A DNA stretch of 64,000 nt from Streptomyces sp. SID12501 (GCF_010550245.1 NZ_JAAGLU010000036.1:52166-116165), one strand, 5' to 3'; counted from the first letter of the stretch, positions 33,010 through 42,961 are shown. Numbers and translations are program-made. The notes: generated by a model not told the origin, from the sequence alone.

Positions 33010-33948
33010 GTGACGGTCGCCGTACAGACCACGCTCGCACCGGCACCTGCGCCGGGAACGGCACCGGTGGCGTCCGCGTCCCGGACACGCGTCGCGAGCG
33101 TCACCGTCGTGCGCCACCTCGCCCGGGGCGGCCTGCTCAGCCTCGCCGCCCTGTTGCTCGGCGTCACCGCACAGCTGCTGTTGCTCAGCGGCATCCAGCA
33201 ACACAGCGCCCAGCAGGCCGAGTTCGATGCCCTGCGCGACCAACTCGCCCAGGGCACCGCCCCGGTGGCGCAGGTCGACCAGGAGGGCAGGCTGCTCGCG
33301 CCGGGCACACCGGTCGCGCTGATCGACGTACCCGCCCTGCATCTGTCCCAGGTCGTCATGGAGGGCACCGACTCCGCGGTGCTGACCGACGGCCCCGGTC
33401 ACCGCCGGGACACCCCGATGCCCGGGCAGGCCGGCACCAGCGTGCTGATGGGCCGCGCGGCGGCGTACGGCGGCCCCTTCGGGCAGCTGGCCGACCTCGC
33501 GGCGGGCGACACCTTCACCGTCGTCACCGGCCAGGGCAAGGCCAAGTACCAGGTCACCGGCGTACGACGGGCCGGTGATCCGGCGCCCGCCGCCCTCGCC
33601 GCCGGGAAGGGGCGCCTGGTGCTGGTCACCGCGACCGGCCCGCGCTTCATGCCGGACGGTGTCCTGCGCGTCGACGCCGACCTGGTGTCCGCGCCCGCCG
33701 AGACCCCGGCGGCAGTCATCCGCTCCGGCACCCTGCCACAGGCCGAGGAGCCCCTCGCCCGGCCCTCCGGGGTGCCCTGGCCACTGGTGATGTGGCTCCA
33801 GGCCCTGCTGCTCGCGGCGGTCGCCGCGGTGTGGACCTGGCACCGGTGGGGCCGGCACCAGACGTGGATCGTCTTCGCCCCGGTCGTCGCCGTCCTGGGC
33901 CTCCAGGTCGCCACCCGCGCCACCGAGCTGCTGCCGAACCTGCTGTGA
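33010..33948 (+). CDS. Sortase-fold membrane protein lacking catalytic His and Cys (pseudo-sortase)
   Basis: A 312-residue protein with a membrane helix at about 41-60, a sortase-like domain at about 98-225 and two C-terminal helices at about 257-275 and 285-302. The fold shows in IDVPALHLSQVVMEGTD, DGPGHRRDTPMPGQAG, AAYGGPFGQLADLAAGDTF and VLRVDADL. In active class E/C sortases the matching places read GHR-x-x-YG-x-PF and TLTTC. Here they are GRA-x-x-YGGPF (Arg149 for His) and LVLVTAT (Ala208 for Cys). The Arg equivalent (Arg220) seems kept. It is therefore probably non-enzymatic, perhaps a docking protein for the secreted neighbours. Confidence 0.8.
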   Translation: MTVAVQTTLAPAPAPGTAPVASASRTRVASVTVVRHLARGGLLSLAALLLGVTAQLLLLSGIQQHSAQQAEFDALRDQLAQGTAPVAQVDQEGRLLAPGTPVALIDVPALHLSQVVMEGTDSAVLTDGPGHRRDTPMPGQAGTSVLMGRAAAYGGPFGQLADLAAGDTFTVVTGQGKAKYQVTGVRRAGDPAPAALAAGKGRLVLVTATGPRFMPDGVLRVDADLVSAPAETPAAVIRSGTLPQAEEPLARPSGVPWPLVMWLQALLLAAVAAVWTWHRWGRHQTWIVFAPVVAVLGLQVATRATELLPNLL

Positions 33949-34001
33949 GCCTCGCAGCGACGCCTTCCGCGCCCCGACTTCTCCGACACGAGGTACCCGA
34001 C

Positions 34002-34898
<897 letters not shown>

Positions 34899-34982
34899 GC
34901 CCACGAGCGCGCCGAGTGCTCGGCTGACTAACGGGGCTCACGAGAAACTTCCCGAACCCCCGATGCGTGAGCAACGACGTCC

Positions 34983-36462
34983 ATTGAATCCTCCTCTCCC
35001 TGAAGCAAGGGAGGGGATTCCTGGCTCAGGCGGCCACCCGGGGCAGCGCCCCAGGTGGTCTTGCGCCCTCGGCACCAGCCGGGTTGAGACCAGCCCGGAT
35101 GAGCATCACGCGTGCGGAGTTCTTGTCCCGGGGGGAGTCAGTTCCACAAGCGGTGCAGGTGTAGATGCGCATCCCCAGCGGCAGTGCGTGCTTGGCTCTC
35201 GCTCCGCAGTGCGCGCAGTCCATCGTGGTGTGCGCGGGGTGTACCAGGTGCACGGTGCGTCCGTGCTTGTGGCCCATCTCGATCAGGGCCTGTTTTGTGG
35301 CGCCGATGGCGGCGTCTGCGGCCTTGCGGGCCATGGTGGTCTTGGAGAGGAACTTCGGCTTGAAGTCCTCGACGGCCAGGGCATCATGGTCGGTCACGAC
35401 GCCCTTGGCCCATTTGCGGCCGGTGTCCTGGCGTTGGCGTGCGACCTTCTTGTGCAGCTTGGCGCGCAGTCGCTTCGCCTTGTGGTAGCCCTTCGATCCG
35501 GCCCGTCCCTTCTTCGGCTTGCGGCGCGCCATCATTCGGTCGTACCGGGTCAGCTTCTCCTTGGCCTTCTTGCCGTGCTCTGTGTGCGGGAGATCGTGGG
35601 TGTCGGATGTGGTGGTGGCGGTCTCTTTCACACCCCAGTCGATGCCGATCACTGCACCGGTCTGCGCCAGCGGCTCGACGGCGACGGAGACGACGAAACT
35701 GGCGTACCAGTGACCGATGCTGTCCTGGTAGATGCGGACGCTGGAAGGGTCGGCGGGCAGGTCCCGCGACCACACCACGGTCAGGGCGATCCCGCCCGCC
35801 AAGTGCAGCTGCGCGTCCTTCAGGTGGAAGCCGCGCCGGGTGTAGTTGAGGGAGGGCAGCGCCTCGTGCTTCGCTTTCCACTTGGGCATTCCGGCCCGGC
35901 GTGTCATGGGCAGCCGGTCCTTGATGTCCTTGTGCGCCTTGGCCTTGGACTTGCCGAAGTCCCTGATGATCTGCTGCTGCGGGACCGAGCTGCCTTCTCG
36001 CAGCCATGGGGTCGTCTCGCGCGCCTTGGTCAGCAGCTTGTCCAGCTGTGCCGGGCCGCACGTCCGCTTGTCCCCGGTGGCCTTGTTGTGCAGGTGTACG
36101 GCCTTGGACTTGGCCACGCACTCGTTCCACACCCACCGGCAGCGGCCCCACTCCGCCATCAGGGCACTGCGGGCGGTGGAGGAGACGCGCAGCCGGAACG
36201 TCCACCGGGCATGCCCCGCTCCGTCGGTCCCGGTCACCACCGCCACACCATCACCCCCGCCCACACTCCGTCACCCGACCCTGCTGGACGACCGTACGTG
36301 CGAGATCCGTACACCCGCACCCCCTCCCGTCGCGATCACCCCAACCAGTGAACACGGGAACGCGCGTACGCCCTTGCTCGGCTCCGCTGGGCAGGCTGCA
36401 GGGGCGCTCCGCGTCGCCGACACGGGATGCGATTCCCCCGCCTTAAAGGCCCGGTCCTCCCC
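34983..36462 (-). mobile_element. TnpB-only IS element (IS200/IS605-related), approximate ends
   Basis: A transposon unit carrying only tnpB, without tnpA. The right end (low coordinate) has an imperfect hairpin: GAATCC...GGATTC and CTCCCT...AGGGAG within 34986-35020. The left end has a palindrome GCCTT-A-AAGGC at 36440-36450 next to GATTCCCCC, echoing the GGGGATTC of the right end. The exact borders are inferred. The DNA between the tnpB stop and the right-end hairpin is where a guide (omega) RNA would end. It separates pstB from the DUF3152 gene and may have hit the latter's 5' end. Confidence 0.7.
35026..36264 (-). CDS. tnpB: RNA-guided nuclease TnpB-family protein
   Basis: Up to 412 residues. 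The RuvC-like nuclease triad is visible: Asp209 in GVIGIDWG context (VIGIDWGVKETATTT), Glu299 in LAVEDFKPKFL and Asp380 in DSPRDKNSARVML. A zinc ribbon with Cys350, Cys353, Cys370 and Cys373 lies before the last Asp. An N-terminal region like other TnpB proteins (WGRCRWVWNECV) and a helical REC-like middle are present, so the protein looks intact. The start is uncertain; the first 15-20 residues may be untranslated. TnpB cuts DNA guided by an RNA from the element's right end and helps retain IS200/IS605-type elements. No frameshift is seen. Confidence 0.88.
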   Translation of the reverse strand: MGGGDGVAVVTGTDGAGHARWTFRLRVSSTARSALMAEWGRCRWVWNECVAKSKAVHLHNKATGDKRTCGPAQLDKLLTKARETTPWLREGSSVPQQQIIRDFGKSKAKAHKDIKDRLPMTRRAGMPKWKAKHEALPSLNYTRRGFHLKDAQLHLAGGIALTVVWSRDLPADPSSVRIYQDSIGHWYASFVVSVAVEPLAQTGAVIGIDWGVKETATTTSDTHDLPHTEHGKKAKEKLTRYDRMMARRKPKKGRAGSKGYHKAKRLRAKLHKKVARQRQDTGRKWAKGVVTDHDALAVEDFKPKFLSKTTMARKAADAAIGATKQALIEMGHKHGRTVHLVHPAHTTMDCAHCGARAKHALPLGMRIYTCTACGTDSPRDKNSARVMLIRAGLNPAGAEGARPPGALPRVAA

Positions 36463-37278
36463 ACGAGAGCGCAGGGTGGGTCGCACCGCCGGAAGGCGTT
36501 ACGGCGGCGGCAAAGGCGCCGGACCCGTATCGGGGCGATCGGCGCCACCGTCTGTCTCGCCGCGCTCGGCACGGCGGCGGTGCCGGTGCTCCTGCCCCGG
36601 CTGCTGCCGGACAGCGCGTCGCAGGCCCGTGTTCCGGAGGTGGTCCGGACACCGGCCGAGTCCACCCCGGACGCCGACCGCACTTCCGGATCCGGGAAGG
36701 GCTCCTCCGCGCAGCCCACCATCCCCGCGTCCGGCCCCGGCACCTTCAGGACTGCCCCGCTCACCGGCACCGGTCCCGCCTCCGGGACGCCCTTCCGCGT
36801 CCAGGTCGAGGACGGCGCGGGCGTCGACCCGGCGGACGCCGCCCGCCAGATCGCCGCCATCCTCGACGACCAGCGGGGCTGGCGTCGAGCGGGCGCCGGC
36901 TTCCGCCAAGTCACCGGCGCGGAAGCGGAGTTGACGTTCCGTGTCGCCACCGCGAAAACCACGGACAAGCTGTGCAACGTGCGGCAGGCGGACCACATCG
37001 GCGAGGTCAACTGCCGTACGGGCGCCGACGTGGTGATCAACCTCAAGCGCTGGCAGCTGGGTTCCCCCGAGTTCGACGGCCCGCCGGTCGAGTACCGCGC
37101 CCTGATCGTCAACCACGAGGTCGGCCATTGGCTGGGCCGCGGGCATCTGACCTGCCCGGGGCCCGGACGCCCCGCGCCCGCGATGATGCAGCAGATCGAC
37201 GGCCTCAAGGGCTGCGTGTCCAACGCCTGGCCGTACGACACACAGGGCCGCTACCTGAACGGCCCCGCCGTACCCTGA
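36427..37278 (+). CDS. DUF3152 secreted zinc metalloprotease-like protein, possibly altered 5' end
   Basis: A 283-residue protein. A basic N-terminus (HRRKALRRRQRRRTR) precedes a membrane or signal helix at about 36-55 (AIGATVCLAALGTAAVPVLL). The DUF3152 domain fills about 100-283 and has the metzincin zinc motif HEVGHWLGRGH (His230, Glu231, His234, His240). The first 11 residues (MRFPRLKGPVL) are read from what looks like IS left-end DNA, so the annotated start may be IS-derived. A terminator hairpin overlaps the stop codon. The substrate is unknown. Confidence 0.82.
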   Translation: MRFPRLKGPVLPTRAQGGSHRRKALRRRQRRRTRIGAIGATVCLAALGTAAVPVLLPRLLPDSASQARVPEVVRTPAESTPDADRTSGSGKGSSAQPTIPASGPGTFRTAPLTGTGPASGTPFRVQVEDGAGVDPADAARQIAAILDDQRGWRRAGAGFRQVTGAEAELTFRVATAKTTDKLCNVRQADHIGEVNCRTGADVVINLKRWQLGSPEFDGPPVEYRALIVNHEVGHWLGRGHLTCPGPGRPAPAMMQQIDGLKGCVSNAWPYDTQGRYLNGPAVP

Positions 37279-37290
37279 GTCGGCGGGGCC
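37261..37290. terminator. Bidirectional terminator containing a stop codon in its loop
   Basis: A perfect 10-bp inverted repeat GGCCCCGCCG/CGGCGGGGCC (37261-37270 with 37281-37290). The TGA of the DUF3152 gene (37276-37278) sits in the loop. It lies between convergent genes. Confidence 0.7.
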
Positions 37291-37306
37291 GAGTCCGCGT
37301 TACGGA

Positions 37307-37351
37307 CCTGGGAACCTGGGAACCCAGTGACCTACAGGTCTACGGGCCTAC
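37307..37351 (-). repeat. 8-bp degenerate tandem repeats around the bxlA stop codon
   Basis: On the minus strand three 8-bp units, GTAGGCCC, GTAGACCT and GTAGGTCA, span the TAG stop of the GH3 gene and run past it (37351 to 37328). Two copies of an 8-bp unit TTCCCAGG follow. Confidence 0.55.
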
Positions 37352-39670
37352 AGAACCGACCTCCGTCTCGCACCGCAGCCGCCGGTCCGCTCCCAACTCC
37401 CTGACCGCGCCCACCAGTCGCACCCGTGCCGCATACCGTACGTCCGCACTCGACGCACCCAACCGCAGCTCCAGCACCCCCGGTTCGACGATCCGGCGAC
37501 CCGAGCGATCCGTGAACGCCGACAGATCCGCGTGGAAGCGGAACGTCACCCGGCTCGCGGCCCCCGGCGCCAACTCCAGCCGCTGGTAACCGATCAGGCG
37601 GACGTCCGGCCGGGTCACCGAGGCCACCGGGTCGTGCAGATACAGCTGCACGACCTCCGCCCCGCCCCGCGCACCCGTGTTGCGAACGGTCAGCGACACC
37701 TCGTACGAACCGTCCGTCGCGATCTCCGCCGGGTCTCCCTCCGCCTGGCCCCCCTCCACGAAGTCCTCCCAGGCGAAAGAGGTGTAGGAGAGCCCGTGCC
37801 CGAACGGGTACAGCGGTGTCGGGTCCAGGCTGCTCACCTCGCCCGCCAGTCCCAGCGGCGGCTGGAGGTACGTCCACGGCTGGCCTCCGCGCTCCCTCGG
37901 CACACTCACCGGCAGCCGGCCCGACGGGGTCACGCGGCCCGACAGCACTCCCGCGACTGCCGGGCCGCCCTCCTCCCCGGGAAAGAACGCCTGCACGGAG
38001 GCCGCCAGCCGCCCGTGCCAGCGCCCCAGTGCGTACGGGCGGCCGGTGAGCAGGACGAGCACCACCGGGACGCCCGTCGACACCAGTGCGTCCAGCAACT
38101 CGGCCTGCACGCCGGGTAGTTGCAGCTCCGCCACATCGCAGCCCTCGCCCGACGTGCCGCCGCCGAACAGGCCCGCCCGGTCGCCCAGTACAGCCACGCA
38201 CACATCCGCCTCGACGGTCCGGGCAACCGCCTCCCCGAAGCCCGCGGTGTCCGGGTCCGAGGTGGCGCAGCCCTCCGCGAACGTCACCTTGGCGTCCGGG
38301 AGTTCGACGCGCAGGGAGTCCAGGAGCGTGGGGATGTCCAGACCCACCGGAGTCTCCGGATGGGTCGGCAGGACGTGCGACGGGAACGAGTAGCAGCCCA
38401 GCATCGCCAGCGCGTCCGCCGCCCTCGGCCCGACGACCGCGATCCGGGTGTCCGGGGCCAGCGGGAGCAGCCCGCCGGTGTTGTCCAGCAGCACCACCGA
38501 CTCCTGGGCCAACCGGCGGGCAAGCGCACGGTTTCCGGCCGAGTCCAGGTTGATCGGCCCGCCGTCCGGCTCCGGCCGCCAGTCCTCGTCCAGCAGGCCC
38601 AGCTCGCACTTCTGCGTCAGCACCCGGCGCGCCGCCCGGTCCACCAGCGACTCCGGCACGTCTCCCGCCCGTACCGCCGTCACCAGGGCGTCGCCGTAGC
38701 TCCGGATCGTCGGCAGCTCGACATCGATGCCGGCCGCCAGGGCTAGGTGCGCCGCCTCGGCCGGCGTACCCGCGACCCGGTGCAGGGTCTCCAGGAAGCC
38801 GATGCCGAAGTAGTCGGAGACCACCGTTCCCGTGAACCCCCATTCCTCACGCAGGAGTTGGGTCAGGAGATGCGGGTCGGCCGAGGCCGGGACACCGTCC
38901 GTCTCGTTGTAGGCGGCCATCACCGAACGCGCCCCGCCCTCGCGAAGCGCCATCTCGAACGGGGGCAGCGTCACGTCCGCGAACTCCCGTACGCCTGCCC
39001 GAACGGGAGCGAGATTGCGGGCGCCGGCCGAGGACGCGTACCCCGCGAAGTGCTTCAGCGTGGCGATGATCCCCGCCGACTCCAGACCCCGCACGTACGC
39101 CGACCCGATCGTCCCGACCAGGTACGGGTCCTCGCCGATCGTCTCCTCCACCCGGCCCCAGCGCGGATCCCGTACGACGTCCAGGACCGGGGCGAGGCCC
39201 TGGTGCACGCCGACCGAGGCGAGGTCGTGGCCGATGCGGGCGGCCATCTCCTCGACCAGCTCGGGGTGGAAGGTGGCGCCCCAGGCCAGCGGGACCGGGT
39301 ACGCCGTCGCGCGCCACGCGGTGAAGCCCGCCAGGCACTCCTCGTGGGCCAGCGCCGGGATGCCGAAGCGGCCCGCCGCGGCGATACGACGCTGGGCGCG
39401 GGCCAGTGCCTGCGCGCCCAGCGTCGGGTCCACGGGGGCCGTACCGAAGGGGCGCGTGAGCTGCCCGAGGCCCCGGGTGATCAGCTCGTCCCACTCGTAG
39501 TCGCCGGTCATGTCGTGCTGGTGCGGGGCGACCCCGTGGCCGTCCGTCGAGGCGCCCACCCACACGCCGTACAGCTGGGCGGCCTTCTCCTCCAGGGTCA
39601 TCCGGGAGAGCAGGTCGCCGACGCGGGCGTCGGCGGACAGGGCGCGGTCACGCCAGGGAGCCGTGGTCAT
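37340..39670 (-). CDS. bxlA: Glycoside hydrolase family 3, probable beta-xylosidase/beta-glucosidase (BxlA-like)
   Basis: A 776-residue intracellular GH3 enzyme without signal peptide. The N-terminal barrel (about 20-320) keeps the substrate-site KHFAGYAS and the nucleophile Asp in VVSDYFGIGF. The alpha/beta sandwich (about 380-600) and the C-terminal FN3-like domain (about 690-770) follow. The ATG at 39670 follows AGGAG by 7 bases; the open frame extends to 39733 without a comparable site. As the last gene of a binding-protein/permease operon it would hydrolyse imported xylo-oligosaccharides, like S. lividans BxlA of similar length (from memory). Confidence 0.88.
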   Translation of the reverse strand: MTTAPWRDRALSADARVGDLLSRMTLEEKAAQLYGVWVGASTDGHGVAPHQHDMTGDYEWDELITRGLGQLTRPFGTAPVDPTLGAQALARAQRRIAAAGRFGIPALAHEECLAGFTAWRATAYPVPLAWGATFHPELVEEMAARIGHDLASVGVHQGLAPVLDVVRDPRWGRVEETIGEDPYLVGTIGSAYVRGLESAGIIATLKHFAGYASSAGARNLAPVRAGVREFADVTLPPFEMALREGGARSVMAAYNETDGVPASADPHLLTQLLREEWGFTGTVVSDYFGIGFLETLHRVAGTPAEAAHLALAAGIDVELPTIRSYGDALVTAVRAGDVPESLVDRAARRVLTQKCELGLLDEDWRPEPDGGPINLDSAGNRALARRLAQESVVLLDNTGGLLPLAPDTRIAVVGPRAADALAMLGCYSFPSHVLPTHPETPVGLDIPTLLDSLRVELPDAKVTFAEGCATSDPDTAGFGEAVARTVEADVCVAVLGDRAGLFGGGTSGEGCDVAELQLPGVQAELLDALVSTGVPVVLVLLTGRPYALGRWHGRLAASVQAFFPGEEGGPAVAGVLSGRVTPSGRLPVSVPRERGGQPWTYLQPPLGLAGEVSSLDPTPLYPFGHGLSYTSFAWEDFVEGGQAEGDPAEIATDGSYEVSLTVRNTGARGGAEVVQLYLHDPVASVTRPDVRLIGYQRLELAPGAASRVTFRFHADLSAFTDRSGRRIVEPGVLELRLGASSADVRYAARVRLVGAVRELGADRRLRCETEVGSVGP

Positions 39671-39729
39671 GAAACTCCTGTCAGGGAAGGTGAGTTCACC
39701 GGCGTCTGTTTCCGTCGGTTCCCGTCGGT

Positions 39730-40638
39730 TCACTTGCCGCCCACGCCCATCAGGCCGCCGATCAGCGCGCGCCGGGCCACCAGGTAGACGGCGAAGATCG
39801 GGATGCCGGAGAGGACGACCGACGCGAGCAGGGCGGGGATGTTCACGCCGAACTGGCTCACGAAGTTGAAGAGGCCGAGGGTCAGGACCCGGGGTTCGTC
39901 GGACTGGGTGAAGATCAGCGGGAAGAGGAAGCCGTTCCAGGCCTGCAGGGAGGAGAAGATGACGACCGTGCTGATACCGCCCTTGGCCAGCGGGACGGCG
40001 AGCTGGAACAGCATCCGCTGCGGGGAGGCACCGTCCAGGGCCATCGCCTCGTACAGATCCTCCGAGACGTCCCGCAGGGTGCCCACGAGGACGAGTACCG
40101 AGACCGGCATGGCGAAGGCCGCCGTCGGCAGGATGACCGCCAACAGGCTGTCGTACAGGTCGAGTTTGGCGATGAGCAGGTAGAGGGGTACGACCACGGC
40201 CTGGGCGGGGATCGCCACGCCCAGCAGGAAGAGGCGGAAGGCCAGGCCCGACCAGCGGTTCCGGGTGCGCACGGCCACGTAGGCGAGCGGGACGCAGAGC
40301 CCGAGGACGATCGCCACGACCGCGACGGCCACGATCACCGTGTTGCTCAGCAGATGCCAGAAGCCCGAGTGGAGGACGGTGTTGTAGTTGTCGAGGGTCG
40401 GATCGGTCGGAGGCTTCAGGGGGTTGCCGGTGAGAGCCTTGTCGGCGCTGGTGAGCGAGGCCGACAGCATGGCGTAGATCGGGACGAGAACGATCACCAG
40501 CCAGATGAACGAACCCAGTCCGGCCAGCGGGTTGGCGCGCCTCGTCCAGTGCCTGCGACGACGACCGGCCGGCCGCCGCCCCGGTTGTTCCGGGCGCTTG
40601 TCGGCGGTCGTGGGACGAGGAAGCGTGTCGTGTGACAC
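39730..40638 (-). CDS. bxlG: Carbohydrate ABC transporter permease (MalG type), BxlG-like
   Basis: A 302-residue CUT1-family permease. An Arg-rich cytosolic start of about 35 residues is followed by six membrane helices. The EAA loop is EDLYEAMALDGASPQRMLFQLAVPLAKGGI. The GTG at 40638 lies 4 bases after the partner permease's stop. It forms the channel with the MalF-type partner; an ATPase is not encoded nearby, and Streptomyces usually shares MsiK among such transporters. Confidence 0.88.
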   Translation of the reverse strand: MSHDTLPRPTTADKRPEQPGRRPAGRRRRHWTRRANPLAGLGSFIWLVIVLVPIYAMLSASLTSADKALTGNPLKPPTDPTLDNYNTVLHSGFWHLLSNTVIVAVAVVAIVLGLCVPLAYVAVRTRNRWSGLAFRLFLLGVAIPAQAVVVPLYLLIAKLDLYDSLLAVILPTAAFAMPVSVLVLVGTLRDVSEDLYEAMALDGASPQRMLFQLAVPLAKGGISTVVIFSSLQAWNGFLFPLIFTQSDEPRVLTLGLFNFVSQFGVNIPALLASVVLSGIPIFAVYLVARRALIGGLMGVGGK

Positions 40639-40642
40639 TCCG

Positions 40643-41539
40643 TCACATCCCTTCGCGGGTACTGCGCATGCGGCCGAAGCCGGTCAGTCGCACAAGGAGC
40701 AGGGACAGTCCCGTGGCGGCCACGACCAGGGAGGACGCGATGGTGCTCGCGTAGCCGAAGTCGTAGCTCTTGAAGCCCGCCTCGTACATCAGGTACGGGA
40801 GGATCGCCGTGTCGGTGCCCGGGCCGCCCTTGGTGAGGATCAGCACGGTCTCGAAGTACGTCAGCAGGCCGACGACCATCAGGACGGTGGACGTCGTGAT
40901 GGTGTGCCGCAGTTGCGGGAGCGTGATCGAGAAGAACTGGCGGTAGCGGCCCGCGCCGTCGATCGCCGCCGCCTGGTAGAGCACCTCGGGTATCTGGCGG
41001 GCCCCGCCCTGGTAGATCAGGGTGTGGAAGGGGATGAACTGCCAGGCGCCGACGAAGACGATCGCGAAGAACGCACCGCTCGATGAGCCGAGGATGTTCG
41101 CCCGGATGACGCCGAAGTTCGGGTCGAGCAGGGCGTAGAAAAGCAGCGCGATCGCCGTCGAGGAGAGCAGGAACGGGACGAAGAAGATCGCGGAGAGAAT
41201 CGCCCGGTTGCGCTGACGGCCCGCCGCCCAGACGCCGAGCAGCAGGGAGACCACCGTCTGGAAGACCCAGCTCGCCGCCATCAGAAGCAGGGTGAGCGAA
41301 AGCGACTGCGTAAGCCGCGGATCGTCCAGCAGCTTCTGCCAGTTGGCGAGGCCCACCGGCTTCGGGTCGCCGAGGCCGTCCCACTCGGTGAAGGAGAGAT
41401 AGAAGGCCAGGGCCATCGGGACGACCGCGAAGAAGGTGAAGAAGAGCACCGCGGGGAGCGCCCAGACAGCGCTCGGCCGCCCGGCCCGCACCTTGCCCCG
41501 CGGAACCTTCTCGCCCCCGGAGGTGACCGTTGAGCTCAC
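40643..41539 (-). CDS. bxlF: Carbohydrate ABC transporter permease (MalF type), BxlF-like
   Basis: A 298-residue CUT1-family permease with six predicted helices, the first at about 25-48 (AVWALPAVLFFTFFAVVPMALAF is too hydrophobic for anything else). The EAA loop reads EVLYQAAAIDGAGRYRQFFSITLPQLRHTI. The GTG at 41539 overlaps the stop of the binding-protein gene. It is the second gene of the four-gene operon. Confidence 0.88.
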   Translation of the reverse strand: MSSTVTSGGEKVPRGKVRAGRPSAVWALPAVLFFTFFAVVPMALAFYLSFTEWDGLGDPKPVGLANWQKLLDDPRLTQSLSLTLLLMAASWVFQTVVSLLLGVWAAGRQRNRAILSAIFFVPFLLSSTAIALLFYALLDPNFGVIRANILGSSSGAFFAIVFVGAWQFIPFHTLIYQGGARQIPEVLYQAAAIDGAGRYRQFFSITLPQLRHTITTSTVLMVVGLLTYFETVLILTKGGPGTDTAILPYLMYEAGFKSYDFGYASTIASSLVVAATGLSLLLVRLTGFGRMRSTREGM

Positions 41540-42879
41540 TTCAGCCCCTTGCAGGCCGACACGAACTCACCGGGCGACGACTTGCCCGTGAACAGCTTGC
41601 CGATCTCCGTGTGCATCTTCGTGCCCAGCTCGTCGCCGAGCGCCTGGTCCCAGGAGAGCGTGAACGCGGGTGCCTTCTGTACCAGGTCGTACTGGAACTT
41701 GGCGTACTCGGGGTTCGGCGCGGAGGACAGCAGCGCCGCCGCGTTCGAGGTGGTCGGTACGTCGCCGAGGGCGACCAGGTCCTTCGCGTACGCCTCGGAC
41801 GCGCAGTCCCTGAGGAACGCGATCGCCGCGTCCTTGTTCTGCGTACGGGGGTTGATGGACCAGTAGTTGGTGGGGTTGCCGACGACGTTGAGGACGTCGC
41901 CGACCCCGTCCTCGATCTTCGGGAAGGCGGCCCAGCCCAGGTTCGACTTGGCGAAGTCGGGGAACTTGCCGAGCTGCGTCGAGTACTCCCACGAGCCCAT
42001 CAGATGCATCGCCGCCTTGCCCTTGGCGAAGACCGCCGGGGCACCGCCGTTGACGTACGACACCGAGGTGAACTTGTCACCGAAGGCGCCGTCGTCGATG
42101 AGCTCCTTCACCATCTCGGCGGCCTTCAGGACCGCCGGGTCGCCCCAGCCCTCCGCGTCGCCGTCCTGGATACGCCGGAAGACCTCGGGGCCGCCGATAC
42201 GGTCCACCAGGTACTCCAGCCACATCAGTTCGGGCCAGACGTCGGAGCCGCCGAGGGCGAACGGGGTGATGCCCGCCTTCTTCAGCTTGGTGTTGATGTC
42301 GAGCAACTGGTCCCAGGTGGTGGGCGGTTGGAGCTTCTGCTCGGCGAAGACGGTCTTGTTGTAGAAGAGGATCACCGGCTGCATACCGCGCATCGGTATG
42401 CCGTAGTGCCGGCCCCCCAGGTCACCGGCGGCGAGCACGGAGGGCAGGAAGCCGTTCTTCAGCACCGGGTCGCTCTCGATGACGTCGGTCAGGTCGACGA
42501 TCTTGTCGGCCTCCTGGTACGCCTTGATGGAGCCGCCGCCCCAGTTGAAGAAGACGTCCGGGGCGCTCGGCGACCCCATCGCCGTACGTAGCTTGGGCAG
42601 GTAGTCCGAGCCCGGGATCTTCTCCAGCTTGACCTTGCCCTTGGCCGTCTTGCTGGCGGCCGACTTGTTGAACCGCGCAACCGCCGCGGCCTGGACCTTC
42701 ACGGCGTCGTCCCCGTACACGAACGCGGTGATCGTGTTCCCGCCCCCGCCCGAACCCTCACCCGAGCCGCAGGCACTGAGGCCGGTGGTGAGCAGGGCGG
42801 AGGCGCCGGCACCGAGCACCCAGCGCCTGCTGAACGCCGTACCGGTGGACCCTGTGGACCGCCCTCTGTTCGACTCCAT
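41536..42879 (-). CDS. bxlE: Extracellular sugar-binding lipoprotein, BxlE-like
   Basis: A 447-residue solute-binding lipoprotein. The N-terminus has a twin-Arg-like SRRWVLGAGASALLTTGLSAC with the lipobox LSAC, then a Gly/Ser spacer. The rest is a CUT1-type cluster-1 binding fold, for example GIPMRGMQPVILFYNKTVF and the aromatic-rich WPELMWLEYLVDRIGG. It would capture xylo-oligosaccharides for the two permeases encoded after it. Its start faces the LacI regulator gene across a 141-bp region with several palindromic sites. Confidence 0.88.
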   Translation of the reverse strand: MESNRGRSTGSTGTAFSRRWVLGAGASALLTTGLSACGSGEGSGGGGNTITAFVYGDDAVKVQAAAVARFNKSAASKTAKGKVKLEKIPGSDYLPKLRTAMGSPSAPDVFFNWGGGSIKAYQEADKIVDLTDVIESDPVLKNGFLPSVLAAGDLGGRHYGIPMRGMQPVILFYNKTVFAEQKLQPPTTWDQLLDINTKLKKAGITPFALGGSDVWPELMWLEYLVDRIGGPEVFRRIQDGDAEGWGDPAVLKAAEMVKELIDDGAFGDKFTSVSYVNGGAPAVFAKGKAAMHLMGSWEYSTQLGKFPDFAKSNLGWAAFPKIEDGVGDVLNVVGNPTNYWSINPRTQNKDAAIAFLRDCASEAYAKDLVALGDVPTTSNAAALLSSAPNPEYAKFQYDLVQKAPAFTLSWDQALGDELGTKMHTEIGKLFTGKSSPGEFVSACKGLK

Positions 42880-42893
42880 GACTGCACCTCTCG

Positions 42894-42961
42894 CGAATGT
42901 TCTGAACGAAACCTGAAGAAGTCTCTGTACGAATCTTTCGGGTGGTACGTCGAATGTTCCG
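42894..42961. promoter_or_regulatory. Cluster of xylan-regulator-type operators between bxlE and bxlR
   Basis: Three related elements match the palindrome CGAAA-N-TTTCG to differing degrees: CGAATGTTCTG (42894-42904), CGAATCTTTCG (42930-42940, one mismatch) and CGAATGTTCCG (42951-42961). They sit in the divergent promoter region of the LacI gene and the uptake operon. I infer repression by the adjacent LacI-family protein. Confidence 0.6.

Noticed and set aside
35112..36934. Plus-strand frames across the TnpB gene
   Set aside because: They are antisense to an intact RuvC and zinc-ribbon protein and have no family features.
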